From Turritopsis dohrnii (lineage: Eukaryota > Cnidaria > Hydrozoa > Anthoathecata > Oceaniidae), in assembly GCA_027922465.2 (NCBI GenBank), contig BQMF02000003.1, forward strand, positions 1,178,001 to 1,242,000: a DNA stretch of 64,000 nucleotides. Reading direction: 5' to 3'. Of this stretch, positions 40,464 through 52,889 are shown piece by piece. Within the stretch, counting starts at the first letter, position 1. Every line of letters starts with the position of its first letter. Under the pieces are notes generated by a model, which ran no database searches, was not told where the DNA came from, and was given only the letters and a program-made list of their open reading frames with translations. A program made the translations under genes and the position numbers.

Positions 40464-42193
40464 ATTTTTGAAAATAAAATCATAGTATTGTTATGGTAAA
40501 AAAAATTCTTTTGTGAGAATCAGTTGCACACAAAATTATCTTTCACAAATAGTACTCAGCGGGAGGTTTATGTCAAAATTTTCTTCCTTAAAGGGACAAT
40601 CAACTGAAACATACCGTGGATGAGCAAAGAAGAGTTATAAACAGCGTACAAACAACGTCCTATTTTCTTGGTCGTTTCAATTCACTGTTCTCCATAATAA
40701 AGTTTCAATTTATCGAGTAGTAATAAAGAAAGCGATTGTTAATTCACTCCCCTATTGGTTCAAAAAGCTGTAATTTTGAACAACTTTCCGATGACCTTCC
40801 GTTTACAGATTAGTAATTATACTGCATTCACGGCCACGTATAAGCAGATCTGATAAATCATGCAACTTCAGGAAAAGTCGCTTGAGATGTTAAAAGCATT
40901 CAATTTCGACTTTTTGTTTAGACGTGCATCATGCAGTCGATGTTTTGAATTTGTCACGTTATTTTCATAACTGAAGTGTTTTAATCTGTATAGGTATTTA
41001 ATGTAAACAGGACCTTGTTCAGAGTGCTGCTTATGTTAATTGCACCTCTATTCGCACAAGCCGAAAAGATTCTCTTCGCATGAAAAAATATGTTGGAATA
41101 GCTTGAATGTTAGAAGCCATAGCTTTTCACCGCTTTTCAGTGGGTTATCCAGACAGATATTAAACAAGCCCCATGGTAGCACAGCTTCCTGTAGTTGTTG
41201 TTTTGAAGTGTTATTTATCGTAAGCTTTTCCTCCGATCTAATTATCTTTAGATGAGATGATTTTATTTTCCCAGAAACAAACATTTGGAGAGGCGAAACA
41301 TTGAAGATATCTCGGAAAACATGACATTGAAGATATCGGAAAACATGAAACGTGGTTTGGAGAAAAAAAACTGAAGCACTCCCGTACAACCATTATCATT
41401 TGTGATAAACTATTCTACTACTATTAAACCACTGACGCAATGCTGTAAAAGTCTTTATAAACTATATAAATCAAAAGCAGGGACGTGTGATCAATGCAAT
41501 TATCATTTCAAATTGTTTACTGTTTGTTTTGACTAAACATTTTTATTTGGCATATATACAAATTCCGTCAGTCTTTTCAAGTACTAAAAAGAGGTTTTTG
41601 TAAAACATTCCAAAAATTAAAAGTATCTGTCATTTTTAAATGCTTGCGTGTGAGCAAGGTTGCTAAGTCGACAAAAGTACTTAAAAGCTTGGATTTAGAA
41701 GTATTAAAGTATTAAAAATCCAGCTCTGTACTGTTTGGCAAACTTCCAATATTTTTTGGATTCCAGACTTTGATTAACACAACCATCGCTCAATAGGTAT
41801 ACGTAAGCTATCGTAACTTAGATACAAGCGTAGTTTGTTTCCCACAAAAAAAATAAAATATCATAGCGGGGTTACCATTTTGCTTGACTTCAGTTGTAGA
41901 GGATTATGAGGTTTATTTATAGAATTTAAAGTCGCATGAAATGAGCATGTCAATAGCAAACTACATTTTTCTATACACACCTGGGATTAGTGCTGACTGA
42001 GTATCATATTGTTGTTTATTCCACGCATGCGTTTATTTTTATCCAAATCGTAAACATTTGTAAAAGAACACCCAGATGTGTTCCTTCTACAGAAGAAGTA
42101 GTACCGCAAGTTTATAGTGAATAAAACTTACAAATTCTATGCAAAAAAGTGGATGCACATACCAATCGCATAAGAAAGTTTACCAAAATTGTG
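40464..42193. other. Non-coding, upstream of the first secreted-peptide gene
   Basis: No gene recognised. AT-rich. The last 130 bases lead to exon 1 of the peptide gene. Confidence 0.5.
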
Positions 42194-42936
42194 ATGGCTC
42201 AATGTAAGTATAAATGGAAAACTCGCCGTGATTCAACCCTTTTGAAAAACATATGGCGCCAACTGTCGACACTAGATTCTGTTATCAATTCTAGTTCGTT
42301 CTCCATTAGCCAGGAATTCTCCATTCACAGGAAACCACGTTTTGTCTTCACAATTTTTGTGTAACTGACTCATGAAATTCATTCAGCATAAAATTTCCTT
42401 ATTATTTGTTTCACTAATCTATGGACTGCTAAATAAATTGAAACTTTCCACTCGAAATTTATCAAGAACAACTCAGAATCTGTTTTCCGCTCAGTAATTT
42501 TTTCTGAGTCAAAAAAAATCTCTTCCCAGCTCCCTCATTGTTGGTTATTGCAGCAATTTTTAGCATTTGAACTTTCAATGTCAGTGGATAAAATTCTACG
42601 CCTGGTCATTTTACGTAGTAGAGGAATGTTGGATATACGTTGATGAACAAAACCTAAAAATATCTACTTTTAGATTGGAAATACAACGTGATGATATTGG
42701 TAATCATGCTGCTCTTTGTGCAATGTATCGCAGGTGAAGACAACAACGAGAAACACGACAATGAAAAGGTTGGGAAGCGCTTGACGTGCAAACACATTTG
42801 TGAGAGTTACCATAGCATGTGCAAAGAACTAAGTAAAGATGTCAATGAAAAAACTTTATGTTTTCGAGTAAATTTGCATTGTAAGGTACGATGCATTGAA
42901 AAAGTTGGCTTGTTTAAATATTTGAATCCGAATTGA
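42194..42936 (+). CDS. Secreted six-cysteine peptide, copy 1 (two exons)
   Basis: Exon 1 is only 10 coding bases (42194-42203, ATGGCTCAAT) followed by GTAAGTA; exon 2 is 42674-42936 after a TTTTAG acceptor. The join gives 90 aa. Residues 9-24 are a hydrophobic signal peptide ending near C-I-A-G; an acidic/basic propeptide-like stretch follows, with G-K-R at 37-39, a possible dibasic cleavage site; then Cys 42, 46, 53, 66, 73, 77, spacing 3-6-12-6-3. The motif L-C-F-R-V around Cys66 is shared by all intact copies. ATTAAA at 42957-42962 may be its poly(A) signal. I do not recognise a named family; a helical hairpin with nested disulfides is inferred. A venom/toxin, defence or signalling peptide are all possible. 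Confidence 0.75.
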
Positions 42937-43696
42937 TCAATACGCTTGCATTCTCCATTAAAGCGAATTCAATCGACTGATCGCTAGCGATCGTGGTGTG
43001 ATGTTTTTTGAGGATTTATTCGTGAAGAACGGAAATCGCCTTAAACAAAGAGCAAAAGTTATTACCAATGATAGTGTTAATTTTACTGTATTTTCATTGG
43101 CTATAGATCATTATGGTAAAATTACCTAGTAATGATCGCGCTTGAAAATAAAAGTTACTGGAAGGTGACTTTTCATTCATCAACTTTATGCGATCGCATT
43201 TTATTCCGGTGACTTTTTTGTGATCCTCGATTTCTATTCGAAAGGTACTTTATTGACTTTAATGCAGTAACCTTTGATCCTCCATTTTTTTCTCATATCC
43301 ATTTAGATAATGTAGAGAGAAATTTGTTTGATCGGCTATCCAACGCGAGATAGATCAGACGAACTTCTTCTTGCGATCCTCAGTTTCTCTAAAAATGCAT
43401 GCTCAAGCTTTTAATCGCTCAAAATCGATGAATGGAAAATTAACTCCGGAACGATTCGTTTATTTTCTTCAACAATTGCCCGATATTTCAATGTTTATGT
43501 CATCCATGTTGTGTAAATGATCGCTTCAATTCGCTTTAATGTGGAACAAGTTCATAGAAGAACTGATGGTTTCAACTGCTTTAGAGAATTTTTTGTTATT
43601 ATTTCTTGTAAAGGTCTTCGTAATGTAACTATAGCTTTATCTTAAAAAACATTAGTTGTTTGCACTTAAAACCTAGTTTCTTTATTGTGGATTTAG

Positions 43697-43760
43697 CTAC
43701 ACTGGCTCGGGCTGGATGGGACTGGATCGGTTAGGACCAGTTTTTAATCTGCGCATGCGC
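43697..43760 (+). repeat. Repeat shared in reverse with 56830-56895
   Basis: gctggatgggactggatcgg ttaggaccag, followed after tttttaatc by tgcgcatgcgcaata, occurs here forward and, with changes, on the minus strand at about 56830-56895. The surrounding duplicated blocks are in direct orientation, so this piece was either inverted or inserted independently. Confidence 0.6.
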
Positions 43761-44209
43761 AATAGCAGTATTAACAATATTTAGGCAATTCCTAAAATCT
43801 TCTGATCTTTCTTACATGTGGTCGATGTTTTCAACCAATGATTGTTGAATATTTCGGCCACATTAAAAGTTAAAACTATAGCCCTCCTGCGTTCAGTGAA
43901 AATTGTTTGAGTTTCAAACAGGGTTGGGTTTTACCTAATTTAATCCCAGTCTGACGCAATTAAATAGAAAAAAGCTATATCTATTTTCCAAACTATTTTT
44001 AACTTTACCCTCCTAAAAATCATATGAACGAGACAATAAGCCAGTAGTGTTACATTCAAATAGTTTTCCAACCCGAAGTCCAAATACTTTAAGAGATGTC
44101 TAAATAAAATTTGTAAAAATGATCCGTGCTTACATGATTAATTCCAAATACTCGTGTTTACGATATTTAGTAGCCTTAACGCTAGATGCCAAAATTTCTC
44201 ATGAAACCT

Positions 44210-44303
44210 ACCGCGACGGAGAGCACTTTTACTGAAATTGTATGTATATTTCTATAGAAATGCACTCCTTCACATAGATTTTTTAACAAATGTGCCGGCT
44301 GGG
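44210..44303. mobile_element. Copy d of the 120-bp MITE
   Basis: tatatttctatagaaatgca ctcc, ttcacatagattttttaaca and tgtgccggctggg match the copy at 26915-27034 on the opposite strand. Confidence 0.66.
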
Positions 44304-44367
44304 TACACATATTTCATATTCAAAAATTTATTATAAGGAAAAATCATTATTATCAAATGACGTCATG

Positions 44368-44740
44368 GCATTAACATTCCTTTCGCTGAATAGATATCTA
44401 AAAATAAGGTATTTCTTAAATCCTATTCATACAGAGAATGTGAAATACAGTTCTGCTATTTCAGGAGTACCAACTGAATGGAGAAAAGATGGCTTTTTAG
44501 CTTAATTGACTAAGCGGGAGATTTTTATCGCCACTAAGACAAGATATCAAAGAGTGCACAGTGATTTCCGATGTGCCATTGCAATTGTTTTCTGTTGCAA
44601 TGTATAAGCACACTATTTTCTTTATTGCAATTGGCACGCGCCATGTTGATAAAATCTATTTTAACTTTTGGCGATTTCTTCGCAACCTGTTTCTTGGCAA
44701 CAAAATGTTGTTGTTTTTGCTAGGAAAGAATTGAATGTAA
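44368..44740 (+). repeat. Segmental duplication block, copy 1
   Basis: Direct, diverged match to about 57173-57530. Shared landmarks in order: ttaacattcctttcgctgaa (44370), tacagagaatgtgaaataca (44431), cagg/aagta, ggcacgcgccat (44634), tgttgttgtttttg (44708). It lies about 1.4 kb downstream of peptide copy 1, as its partner lies about 0.8 kb downstream of copy 3. Confidence 0.75.
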
Positions 44741-44973
44741 AGAACTCGCATGGATGTTTGGTTACATCAAAACAGATGAAAACATAAGGCTTTAGGGACT
44801 CCTGAGGGTATTTCACCAGGGATATGTTAAAGCTACGCTTGATAAATTGATAATGGCGCTTAAGGGAATGCGGTTTAGCAAAAACATATATTTAAAGTAC
44901 TAATAAACTCCCCCTTTGAATTATAAACGAAGTATTCGATGTTCGTGTAACTATTACGAACACTTGTTGCAAT

Positions 44974-45065
44974 AGACCTTTCCCAAATTTCTGTTTAAAA
45001 AACGAGTTAATGCCTTGCTATCAAGTTTCGTCTCGATTCTATACATTCTATTGTTTCACTAATTA
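44974..45065 (+). repeat. Half copy of the AGACCTTTCCC MITE
   Basis: agacctttcccaaatttctg tttaaaaaacgag matches the left end of the element at 39813; its right end is missing. Confidence 0.5.
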
Positions 45066-45075
45066 CATTTCTAAA

Positions 45076-45456
45076 GCCTGGTTCAGACCTGACGATTACG
45101 ACGATTAAAATAAAAATTAATCGTCGTAATCGCCAATCGCCAGGTCTGAACACTCTAAAGTATCTCAAAAGGTATGACAAAAGTATGACAAAACACTAAT
45201 TTCAAAATTGTTTCAAACATACCATACTTTTTTCCCATGTTTAATTTTGACTTTTTTGTAAAATTTGAAGCACGTGCCCTCACGATCTTAAAACAATAGA
45301 ATTGGCGTAAAATTCAATCGATTTTTAAATACAATAGAGCGACTACGACGATAAAATATCAAAATCTTTTGAAGACGATTACAAAAGTGTTCAAATTAGA
45401 CGATTACGACGATAACACGTAAGTTTAATCGTCGTAATCGTCAATCTGAACCAGGC
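45076..45456. mobile_element. Foldback MITE (GCCTGGTTCAGA ends)
   Basis: Left gcctggttcagacctgacga ttacgacgatta; right taatcgtcgtaatcgtcaat ctgaaccaggc. The unit (ATTACGACGAT) also recurs inside at 45118-45135, 45394-45412 and, just outside, at 45480-45505. Non-coding. Confidence 0.78.
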
Positions 45457-46057
45457 TGCAACGCTGTTAACACTTTTGTTATCGTCGTAATCGTCGTAAA
45501 TGCCAGGCGTTTCAATAAATTGTCATATTTTATCGCCGTAGTTGGAGGCGTCTGGACGAAGATGGCTATCAAATTTATGAACCTGTTTAACTTCTAGTTC
45601 TCTTTCCATGAGTTTCTTTCTCTTGAGTATCGTTTCGAAATACAGAAACCTCAAAACATGGACGTCTAAAAAAAGAAGGACTTACAACTAACTTCTCAAT
45701 TCTTTCACTTTTATTATCAACATTGTTTATATCGTCATTTCATAATAATATTGCTTCTCATTTCACTGGATTTTGGCTTGAATGGGCGAGTTTATACAAA
45801 TCTATATATGTCTCACTCATTGTAAAGAATCAATGAATGCTAGAAGAAATGTAAATTGCATATACATCTGCGACTGATGAATGGGTAGTTACAGTAAATT
45901 TTAGTGAGTTATGCAGAATTTTATTTATATACATTTTACCAGAATGGCGCTTCAAACTATAAAACGTCATGAAGAATTAGAGTTTAAAAATCCACTATAA
46001 AGTAAATATAAAATCTTCCAGTTCATTTATGGTTGATTACTATGTTAATTAGTTCCT

Positions 46058-46893
46058 TACCGTAAATGCTCGATTTAGCCAGTAGCGCCCACTCTTGATT
46101 TAACTCCCCTCTCGAATAAGCGCCCATGTTTGCAGCAAAATAATTTATAAGCACTTCTGGGGACAAATGGGACGTTTATTCGAATAATGTTAAGATATCA
46201 AATGGGGATATCAAAGTATGTGGAAGACGACACGAACCCGATTCTGACGTAGAAGATGCGAAAGGTTGTTTTCAGACAATGACGAGACAGGCGATAAGAT
46301 GGTTTATATTGAAATTTAATGTTAGCATGTGTGACTCATAATAATACACGTTTTTTTATAAGCAACCAAGGTCAGGCCTTAGTAGTAATGTTGCTTAGAA
46401 AATGACCATTTTTTAGTAATGTTGCTTAATTTTTTGCTAAGTATTAATTAAAAAAGTATTTATTTCCAGTCTTAAAAACCTTTGTCTAAGCTTAAATATA
46501 TAAGTACAAAGTCTAGGACATAGTACTGCAACCTAGTGTAACCACTTAGTGTAACAAATTTCAAGAAATGTGCTGTAGCTATCCTGATGCTGCATCATTT
46601 CAAAATTTCATGTTGCTAATTTATGTAAGATCCACGTAGTACTGTTGCTTAACTTTTTGAGAAAATTTACTAGTGTTGCTTATAAACGTGTTGCTTATAT
46701 ATATATATAAAAAAAGTACTAGAGCCTAATGATCTTCTATTTGTTTTTACTTTATTGACTAGACAAAGAAAGACACTTTGGAGCAGAACCTCAATTTTTT
46801 ATAAGCGCCTATCAAATTTCCGCCCTTCTCAATTAAGAGCCCACCCTAAAAGTCAAAAATATTTTAAGGGCGCTAAATCGAACATTTACGGTA
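46058..46893. mobile_element. GCGCCC-type TIR element with a nested MITE
   Basis: Ends taccgtaaatgctcgattta g / ctaaatcgaacatttacggt a, with cgcccactcttg, aagcgccc repeats near both ends. The design matches the HIRAN-bearing element at 9075-9769 (taccgtaatgcttcgatta). It is interrupted by the MITE at 46346-46710. No ORF of note. Confidence 0.7.
46346..46710. mobile_element. MITE with ACACG...GTTGCTTATAA ends, copy 1, nested
   Basis: acacgtttttttataagcaa ccaaggtcagg at the left, gttgcttataaacgtgt at the right. It shares phrases such as aatgttgctta, gtgtaacca, ctgtagct and tgctgcatcat with the copy at 47871-48240. Confidence 0.72.
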
Positions 46894-47293
46894 CTCACAT
46901 GGCTGCGATTATTCATCCGAAAATGTGCTGGGTTTTATCTGCAGATTCAACGATAACTTTTCCGTAACTGTTATAGGATTACAAGCGTAAAAATCAAAAA
47001 CATTATCTTAGGAAAATTATTCGGTTAAGTTGCAATAGCGCAACATAAGTATCTATAATGGTGGACCTACTGTGCTTCGATTCATTAAAGGCTAATTCAA
47101 CCATCTTGAAGGAACTTGAAAAGTTGTAACACTGAAATGCTTTATCTTCTTTATTCAAAGCAATTTCATTACCATCAAAGAATTAACTAACTGTTTAAAA
47201 ATATTCTCCGAAATAAACAAGGATTTTCCATTGTCCCTCATTGCCTTACACAATACTAGTTTTGATACCTGTAGACTTTTTCAAAACATTTAG

Positions 47294-47460
47294 ATCAGGA
47301 ATACAACACAGTGATTCTGGTAATGATGCTGACCTTTATTCAATGCACCGTAATGATGGCAGACAAAAACTTTTAGAGGAATGCGAAAGGCAATGTAGCA
47401 ATCACTTGGAAAGATGCCAAATGGAAGTAGCGAAGAAGGAATGATGGCAGGAAGAAATTA
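47294..47460 (+). pseudogene. Secreted six-cysteine peptide, copy 2, decayed
   Basis: An acceptor (acatttag) and following atcaggaatacaac match the start of exon 2 in copies 1 and 3, and a signal-peptide-like stretch is readable. The frame then hits a TAG at 47374; in another frame C-E-R-Q-C-S-N-H-L-E-R-C (C-x3-C-x6-C) is readable, but the second half is lost. Exon 1 at about 47032-47046 has lost its ATG (caatagcgcaac in place of caatgggtcaat) and its GT donor (ataagta). AATAAA at 47551-47556 matches copy 3's 3' flank. Clearly a relic of the same duplication. Confidence 0.75.
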
Positions 47461-47870
47461 ATAATGCGTCGGAGAATATACTCTATATATCTTTATAACG
47501 GATTCTATATTTAACATGGCTTGTGAACAATAAGATTAAATTTCAATGAAAATAAAATGTAATGACTGCTTCAAATCTTCCAATTCCACTTCCCTGCTAA
47601 TGTTGCAGCAGATTGTAAATATTTTGACTTCGTTGGTGTGTAAACTGGTGTGTACGATATTTTTGGAAACGGGAAAGATACCTTTCCGTGAATGACTCTC
47701 ATTATCTCAAACATATCTCAAACTTTGCGCTATTTCAAACAAAAACCGTTGTCTCGTCAGCATTTACAGCCCAATATAAATTTGATTATCTCGAAGTCGA
47801 GCTATCTGGAACTTTTTATCCGGTCCGTTGACAGTTCGCAATAACGGGACTCGACCATACTTCACCTTTT

Positions 47871-48240
47871 ACACGTTTTTTTAAAAAGCAACCAAGGTCA
47901 GACGTTAGTAATGTTGCTTTAAAAAATGACCATTTTTTAGTAGTAATGTTGCTTAATTTGTTGCTAATAATTAATTGAAAAAATATGTATTTCCAGTCTT
48001 GAATAGCTTTGTGTAAGCTTAGGTATTTAAGTACAAAGTTTAGGACATAGCACTGCAACCTAGTGTAACCACCTAGTGTGGCAATTTTAAGAAATATGCT
48101 GTAGCTATGCTAGTGCTGCATCATCTCAAAATTTCATGTTGCTAATTTATGTAAGATCCTTGTAGTACTGTTGCTTAACTATTTGAGAAAATTTACTAGT
48201 GTTTCTTATAAACGTGTTGCTTATAAAAAAAACCCCGTGT
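47871..48240. mobile_element. MITE with ACACG...GTTGCTTATAA ends, copy 2
   Basis: acacgtttttttaaaaagca accaaggtcag at the left; gtgttgcttataaaaaaaac cccgtgt at the right. Aligns with 46346-46710 along its length. Immediately left (47770-47870) lies a ttcgcaataacgggactcga c phrase typical of Tigger-like ends. Confidence 0.7.
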
Positions 48241-48756
48241 ATTTCTTAACTCTAACACTCGTTCTCAGTGAAAATGTAGAGGTCATTGGCATGGTACCCG
48301 AAGTGAATTAAATCTGGTTTGAAATTTCTGTTCAGTGCATGCATGGTGTTTACACGAGTTTGGTGTCGTGGAATTCTCTTCAAGTGTATATCCACTTCGT
48401 TTAGTTTGACCGAGTGAAACCTCAAAATGGCTTGCAATTCTCAGGACCCGGAAGTGGAAGTCTTTATTCACAGCAGTCTGCTTTTGTAACACACTGAGCA
48501 TTTAAAATTTTATATAGGTGGCAAAGGAAGTTCATTTGCTATAACTTACTTCCTTATACTAAAGTCACAGACCAATGTTTACCCATTCACTACGCCCACT
48601 CACCCATGACCATTCTCATTGGTTACTTATTAACCTGATTACTCACCCGCATCAAATTAATGTTTTCATTCTCGTTCTCATTTGGTAAGATATGCTCTTT
48701 TCAAAAAATTAAATATCATTTAGAGGCATAAATTTTTGGTGAGTTGAAAGTTGCAT
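48241..48756. other. Non-coding
   Basis: No gene or clear element seen. Confidence 0.5.
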
Positions 48757-49943
48757 AGGGGCGTAGCCAGCATTTTTGTAAGGTCAGTCAAAAATGATTA
48801 GTGTATGGGCGAATTCGGAGCGCGAAGCGCTCTGCCTTTTAAGCTGGGGGTCTGGGGGGCGCTTTGAACCCCCCAGTGGGGGTTTGGGGGCGAAGCCCCC
48901 GGGAAAATTGCGTTATTTTTGCTATAGAAACGCCTGAAGCGGGCTAAAAATAGTTATGAAATCGGGCTGCAAATTGAATAATTTTGATCAAGATCTACAA
49001 TGAAATCAAGGCGGCAGCTATTCAGAAATTACATCACAGTAGTACTCGCCTCGCTTTCAAAGTATAAATTAATGACATTTGCGTCGTTGATAAAAAAAAA
49101 ATACCCCCCGGGAAAATATTTCACAAACCTTACGAATATTGAAGTATTTTATTAGAAATAAGGTGATGACTTCTACGATGTTACTTCTATTCGAGCATTT
49201 TTTTATTGTTTGTTTATTTCAAAACAAAAAACACAAAGAGACTTTAATAGAGACTGTTTCGCTCAATATCAGAGCTCATCAGCATGTCTAGGAAATAATC
49301 CAGACATGGACAGCCGGAAAACGAAAAAAAAACAAAAAAAATAGAACAAGATGCCCTTATGGGCAGAAGGATTTCTGCAAAATCAGCTGAAGTATGAAAA
49401 TGGAAGACTAACAATAACATTCTTGAAACTTGAATGGTTTTGAATGATTGGACAATAAAATACAACACAATACAACATTGACTGCTGCTCAGTGTAGACT
49501 GCACACAGCAGGTGGGAATTGTAACACACAAAATAAAATGAGTTTTGTTATTGAAATATTGAAGTTAAATATGTTCAAACAGCTGACCAAAGGTGTGCTA
49601 CCAGTGAAAATTTTAATGAATAAATTATTTGAAATTATATGTTGACTCCTTTGAATGTTTGAATGAGAGTGAGAAATGTAAAAAGTACTTTTATAATTAT
49701 ATAAACAATACACAAATTACATATAAAAGAAATGTGTGACATAACAATCAACCCAAAATGACCTATTTTAATATAACACAATAGAAGAAAAGTTTATAAA
49801 AATTCTTTAAGAAATTTGAAAAGGTTGAATGATCTTTACAAGGCATGCCGAAAGTGTAATTGATATTATGTAAAACTTTTTTGCATATATACATCTGAAT
49901 GACATGAAACATTGTTTATTTTGGGTATACAAAATACAATTAA

Positions 49944-51939
49944 GGGGGAATTATGGTTTAAGAGTCATTTTTGGCAAATAATGTCAAAATGATAATACCA
50001 TTTGGATATTTTGATAGGGTATCAAAAGTTATGAAGAAAAAATAAAAAATTTTTTGAAAAGGTTGCCATAGCAACCAAAGGTTGGACCAAAACCAGTTAA
50101 ATTCATGTTGTACAAAAACAGTTATATTACAAGTTATAGTCATCAAAAAGAGTTGGAAATTGGTTTACATGATCTGCATACATGGGTCTGTGTTCCTATG
50201 ATTCAACATTTTGAAATGAAAATTTTTTCTGACTCAGCAGAAGTTTAAATCCGGCGTATTCCAAATAGGGTTTTTTCTGACATTTTGACCTTCAATAACT
50301 TTCCAGCTATAAGTTAATTTTAAAAAATGAATCATAGGAACACAGATACTAATGAGATGAACACACTGTCAAAATTTGAAGCAAATCCAATGATTAGATA
50401 ATGAGATATTGATGTTGGCGTACTTGCAAATTTAAAGCGGAAAAAACTCAATTCAAAGTTTAAGAATTGGTAAAAAGTGTTTGTCTACTATGAAAAATAT
50501 GCTAGTATTTCAAGATAATCACAACAGATGATAAAAACTAAGCTAAAAACCACCAGGAGCATAAGTTTTCCCTTCCTTATGCTCATCATTGTCAATTTTT
50601 TTCATTTTCTTGGCCCGCAAAATCTGGCGGCGGACTTTCACTGTTTTATTATTTTTGATGGAGGAATTTCGCAACCTCTTTCGATTTAATTTAACACAAC
50701 CATTATTCATGTATTTGCCTGGAATCATTCCAAGTTTCTCAAATATCAAAATGCTAGCTTTCCTCCCAATGTTAAAATTTGCTACAGCATCCATTACACC
50801 AAACTCTAAATGCTTTAGCGAGACATATCGAGCTTTTGGTATGCGGTCCCACATAGTCGAGTTGAAGCTCTCGTTTTGATTTTGGGTCTTCCCATGCAAA
50901 CATTTTTCAAGTTCTCCTCACTTGTAAGCTCAACATAAATTGGCCTAATTTTCATCACCACATCCTCAGGCAATCCTGGACCATGCTTGTAGCAATTTGT
51001 TTTGTTTGCCATGTCTCTGTTGTAACCGCACCCAACAGGACAGTGAGGATAGTGCCAATTATTTTGCTTTGAAGAAGCAACATGAAAAAGTGATGCTCTA
51101 GCAGCAGATTGCATGGCTTTTAAATCGTGACAATTTTGGCGAATGGCCATTCCAAAATAGTTTTGGAGCCGATCAATCATAGAATCAGTAAGGCGACCCT
51201 TACCACCAAGACGTGCATTTCAATGACAAACTGGACGAAAAACCAGATTTTTTTGAAACATTTTCTGATAGCACAAGTGTGGGGTTGAAGCACTCCTGAC
51301 AGAGGGTGTTTTGAGTAAATATATCTGCCAATAATTCCATATCCATGATACGATAGCCTGTAATTCTGTTGAATTTACTTGGTGTCAATGGTTCAATTAT
51401 TGTTTTTACTTTTCTTTGAGATACTGTAGTTTGTGGTGGTGGTGTGCTCGGTGGAACTGTCCCTTCTTCAACATTTATATACATATTTACATCGTGATCT
51501 TCATTATTTACATTTTCTTCATTTGTATTTACAGTATGTACAAGTTTTGCCCAAGATGGAACACCTTTAAAACATTTCTTTTTACTTTTTCGAGCAGATC
51601 TTGCTTTCTGTTTTCCAGACTTTTTGAGAAGCTTTGTCTTGATTTCCCTAATTCAAGGTCAAAGTGGATATATTAGGTGTAAATGAGCGGAGAAATTTTG
51701 AATGCTAGATTTGCCCAAAAGGCACTACATTTGAAGATTATAACCCGTTGCTAAGGGCGTAACCAAGGTAAGCAATTACCAAATCTTGTCACCTAGTGAT
51801 TTAGAAGTTAAAATTGACGACTTTCCAGTTGGAAATCGAAATTTCTGATACACCCACGTGAATCTGCGATCATTAAATGGTCTTAAATGAGGTAATTTGA
51901 AAAAATCATTTTTTGGCCAATTTTGACCATAATTCCCCC
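49944..51939. mobile_element. TTAA-target transposon with an internally deleted transposase
   Basis: Ends GGGGGAATTATGGT (inverted, 14 bp), flanked by TTAA at 49940-49943 and 51940-51943. 1,996 bp. It carries a minus-strand transposase of the same family as that at 12131-14944 but lacking the first two catalytic segments. Nested in the 48757-55541 element. Confidence 0.86.
50543..51600 (-). pseudogene. Mutator-like (PF20700-type) transposase, internally deleted
   Basis: The N-terminal part (51484 to about 51203) has G-Y-R-I-M-D-M-E-L-L and the first Cys pair (C-Q-E-C); it jumps at about 51210 from the second Cys region straight to G-G-K-G-R-L-T-D, which in the 12-15 kb copy lies after the D-G-T-W and G-D-G-D-S-K segments. 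So both catalytic Asp motifs are deleted. The frame continues (51180-50900), shifts near 50890, and continues with H-G-K-T-Q-N-Q-N-E-S-F-N (Glu segment) and a basic C-terminus to 50543. It cannot catalyse transposition, but keeps the N-terminal zinc-binding and C-terminal regions. Confidence 0.72.
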
Positions 51940-52428
51940 TTAAGTTTATATTGATCTTCTCTGATATCACAGTGATTACATATGAAAATCACATAATATG
52001 CTTTAAACATCTTCTTAATTACATACAAACAGAATTCCCAATGTTGCAAATACAAAAAGTAATCAAAGATCTTGATCATTAAAAGTATATGCTCTATAAA
52101 TAGACGGATTTCATGTGACGTATCATGTTGTCGTTCCCAGTCCCATGCGCGGTTTTGGAGGCAAAAAAACATAAACAAACACGGAAAATGTATGAGAAAT
52201 ATTGAATAGACCTCCAAATATACACATAAAACTTAGCCATCTTTGTTTTTGAAATTGTAAGAGCAACAAAGCCTTGTAAAATATTGTTTTCTTGCGCTCG
52301 ATGACTCTGCTTCGAAAAAAAATTGGCATTCATTAAATTTATAGTTGATCAAGAAAAAATATCGTTTGATTGAAAATTTTTATTCTCACGTGAAGCTTTG
52401 CAATCTTTTTTAATCATGTTTTGAAAGC

Positions 52429-52764
52429 GTGGTTACAAAAAATAAAAATCTTCCATTTCCGAACACGTGCATTCGTTTTCAACATAAAATGGTGTGGGAA
52501 ACATACTCTGGATATTATAAAAACTTAGAAAATGGTGATAAAGCACAGCATGTTAAGAAATTGACTCTCAGCAATGGTGAACTACTTCAAGACCCATACA
52601 GCATTTCAGATGGTTGGGTTTCTGTTGCTCAATTACCAGACGTCACTTGGCCAGACACATACAATTACCTTATCAATACACCCAGTGAACAAATTAAAGG
52701 AAAATGTCATTACAGGCTTATAATTTCTTTATATCTACAAGATTCAAGATATTTACATATATGA
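52429..52764 (+). pseudogene. YqaJ-companion transposon protein, N-terminal fragment
   Basis: 111 codons; from residue 21 the protein reads M-V-W-E-T-Y-S-G-Y-Y-K-N, later L-Q-D-P-Y-S-I-S-D-G-W, then L-P-D-V-T-W-P-D-T-Y-N-Y-L-I-N-T-P-S. I recall the W-P-D-I-Y-x-Y-L-I-x-T-P-S motif at the start of SWIM/YqaJ-type transposon proteins of corals and anemones. The expected following motif (K-A-Y-K-S-L-E-A-Y) is absent, so it is truncated. Function not established. Confidence 0.45.
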
Positions 52765-52889
52765 TATGAAAAGTCCAAGCAAATTCTGCTGTGTTAAGAC
52801 ATCAGATTTTACAACTAATGAAAAATCAATGTTTGTAGCTAAAAGATTGAATTGGAAATTCCGGTGCAGAAAGCAATTTTTTTGATTCT

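Noticed and set aside
41048..41389. 113-codon minus-strand ORF
   Set aside because: No recognisable domain, no splice context, and an overlapping plus-strand ORF of similar size; probably chance.
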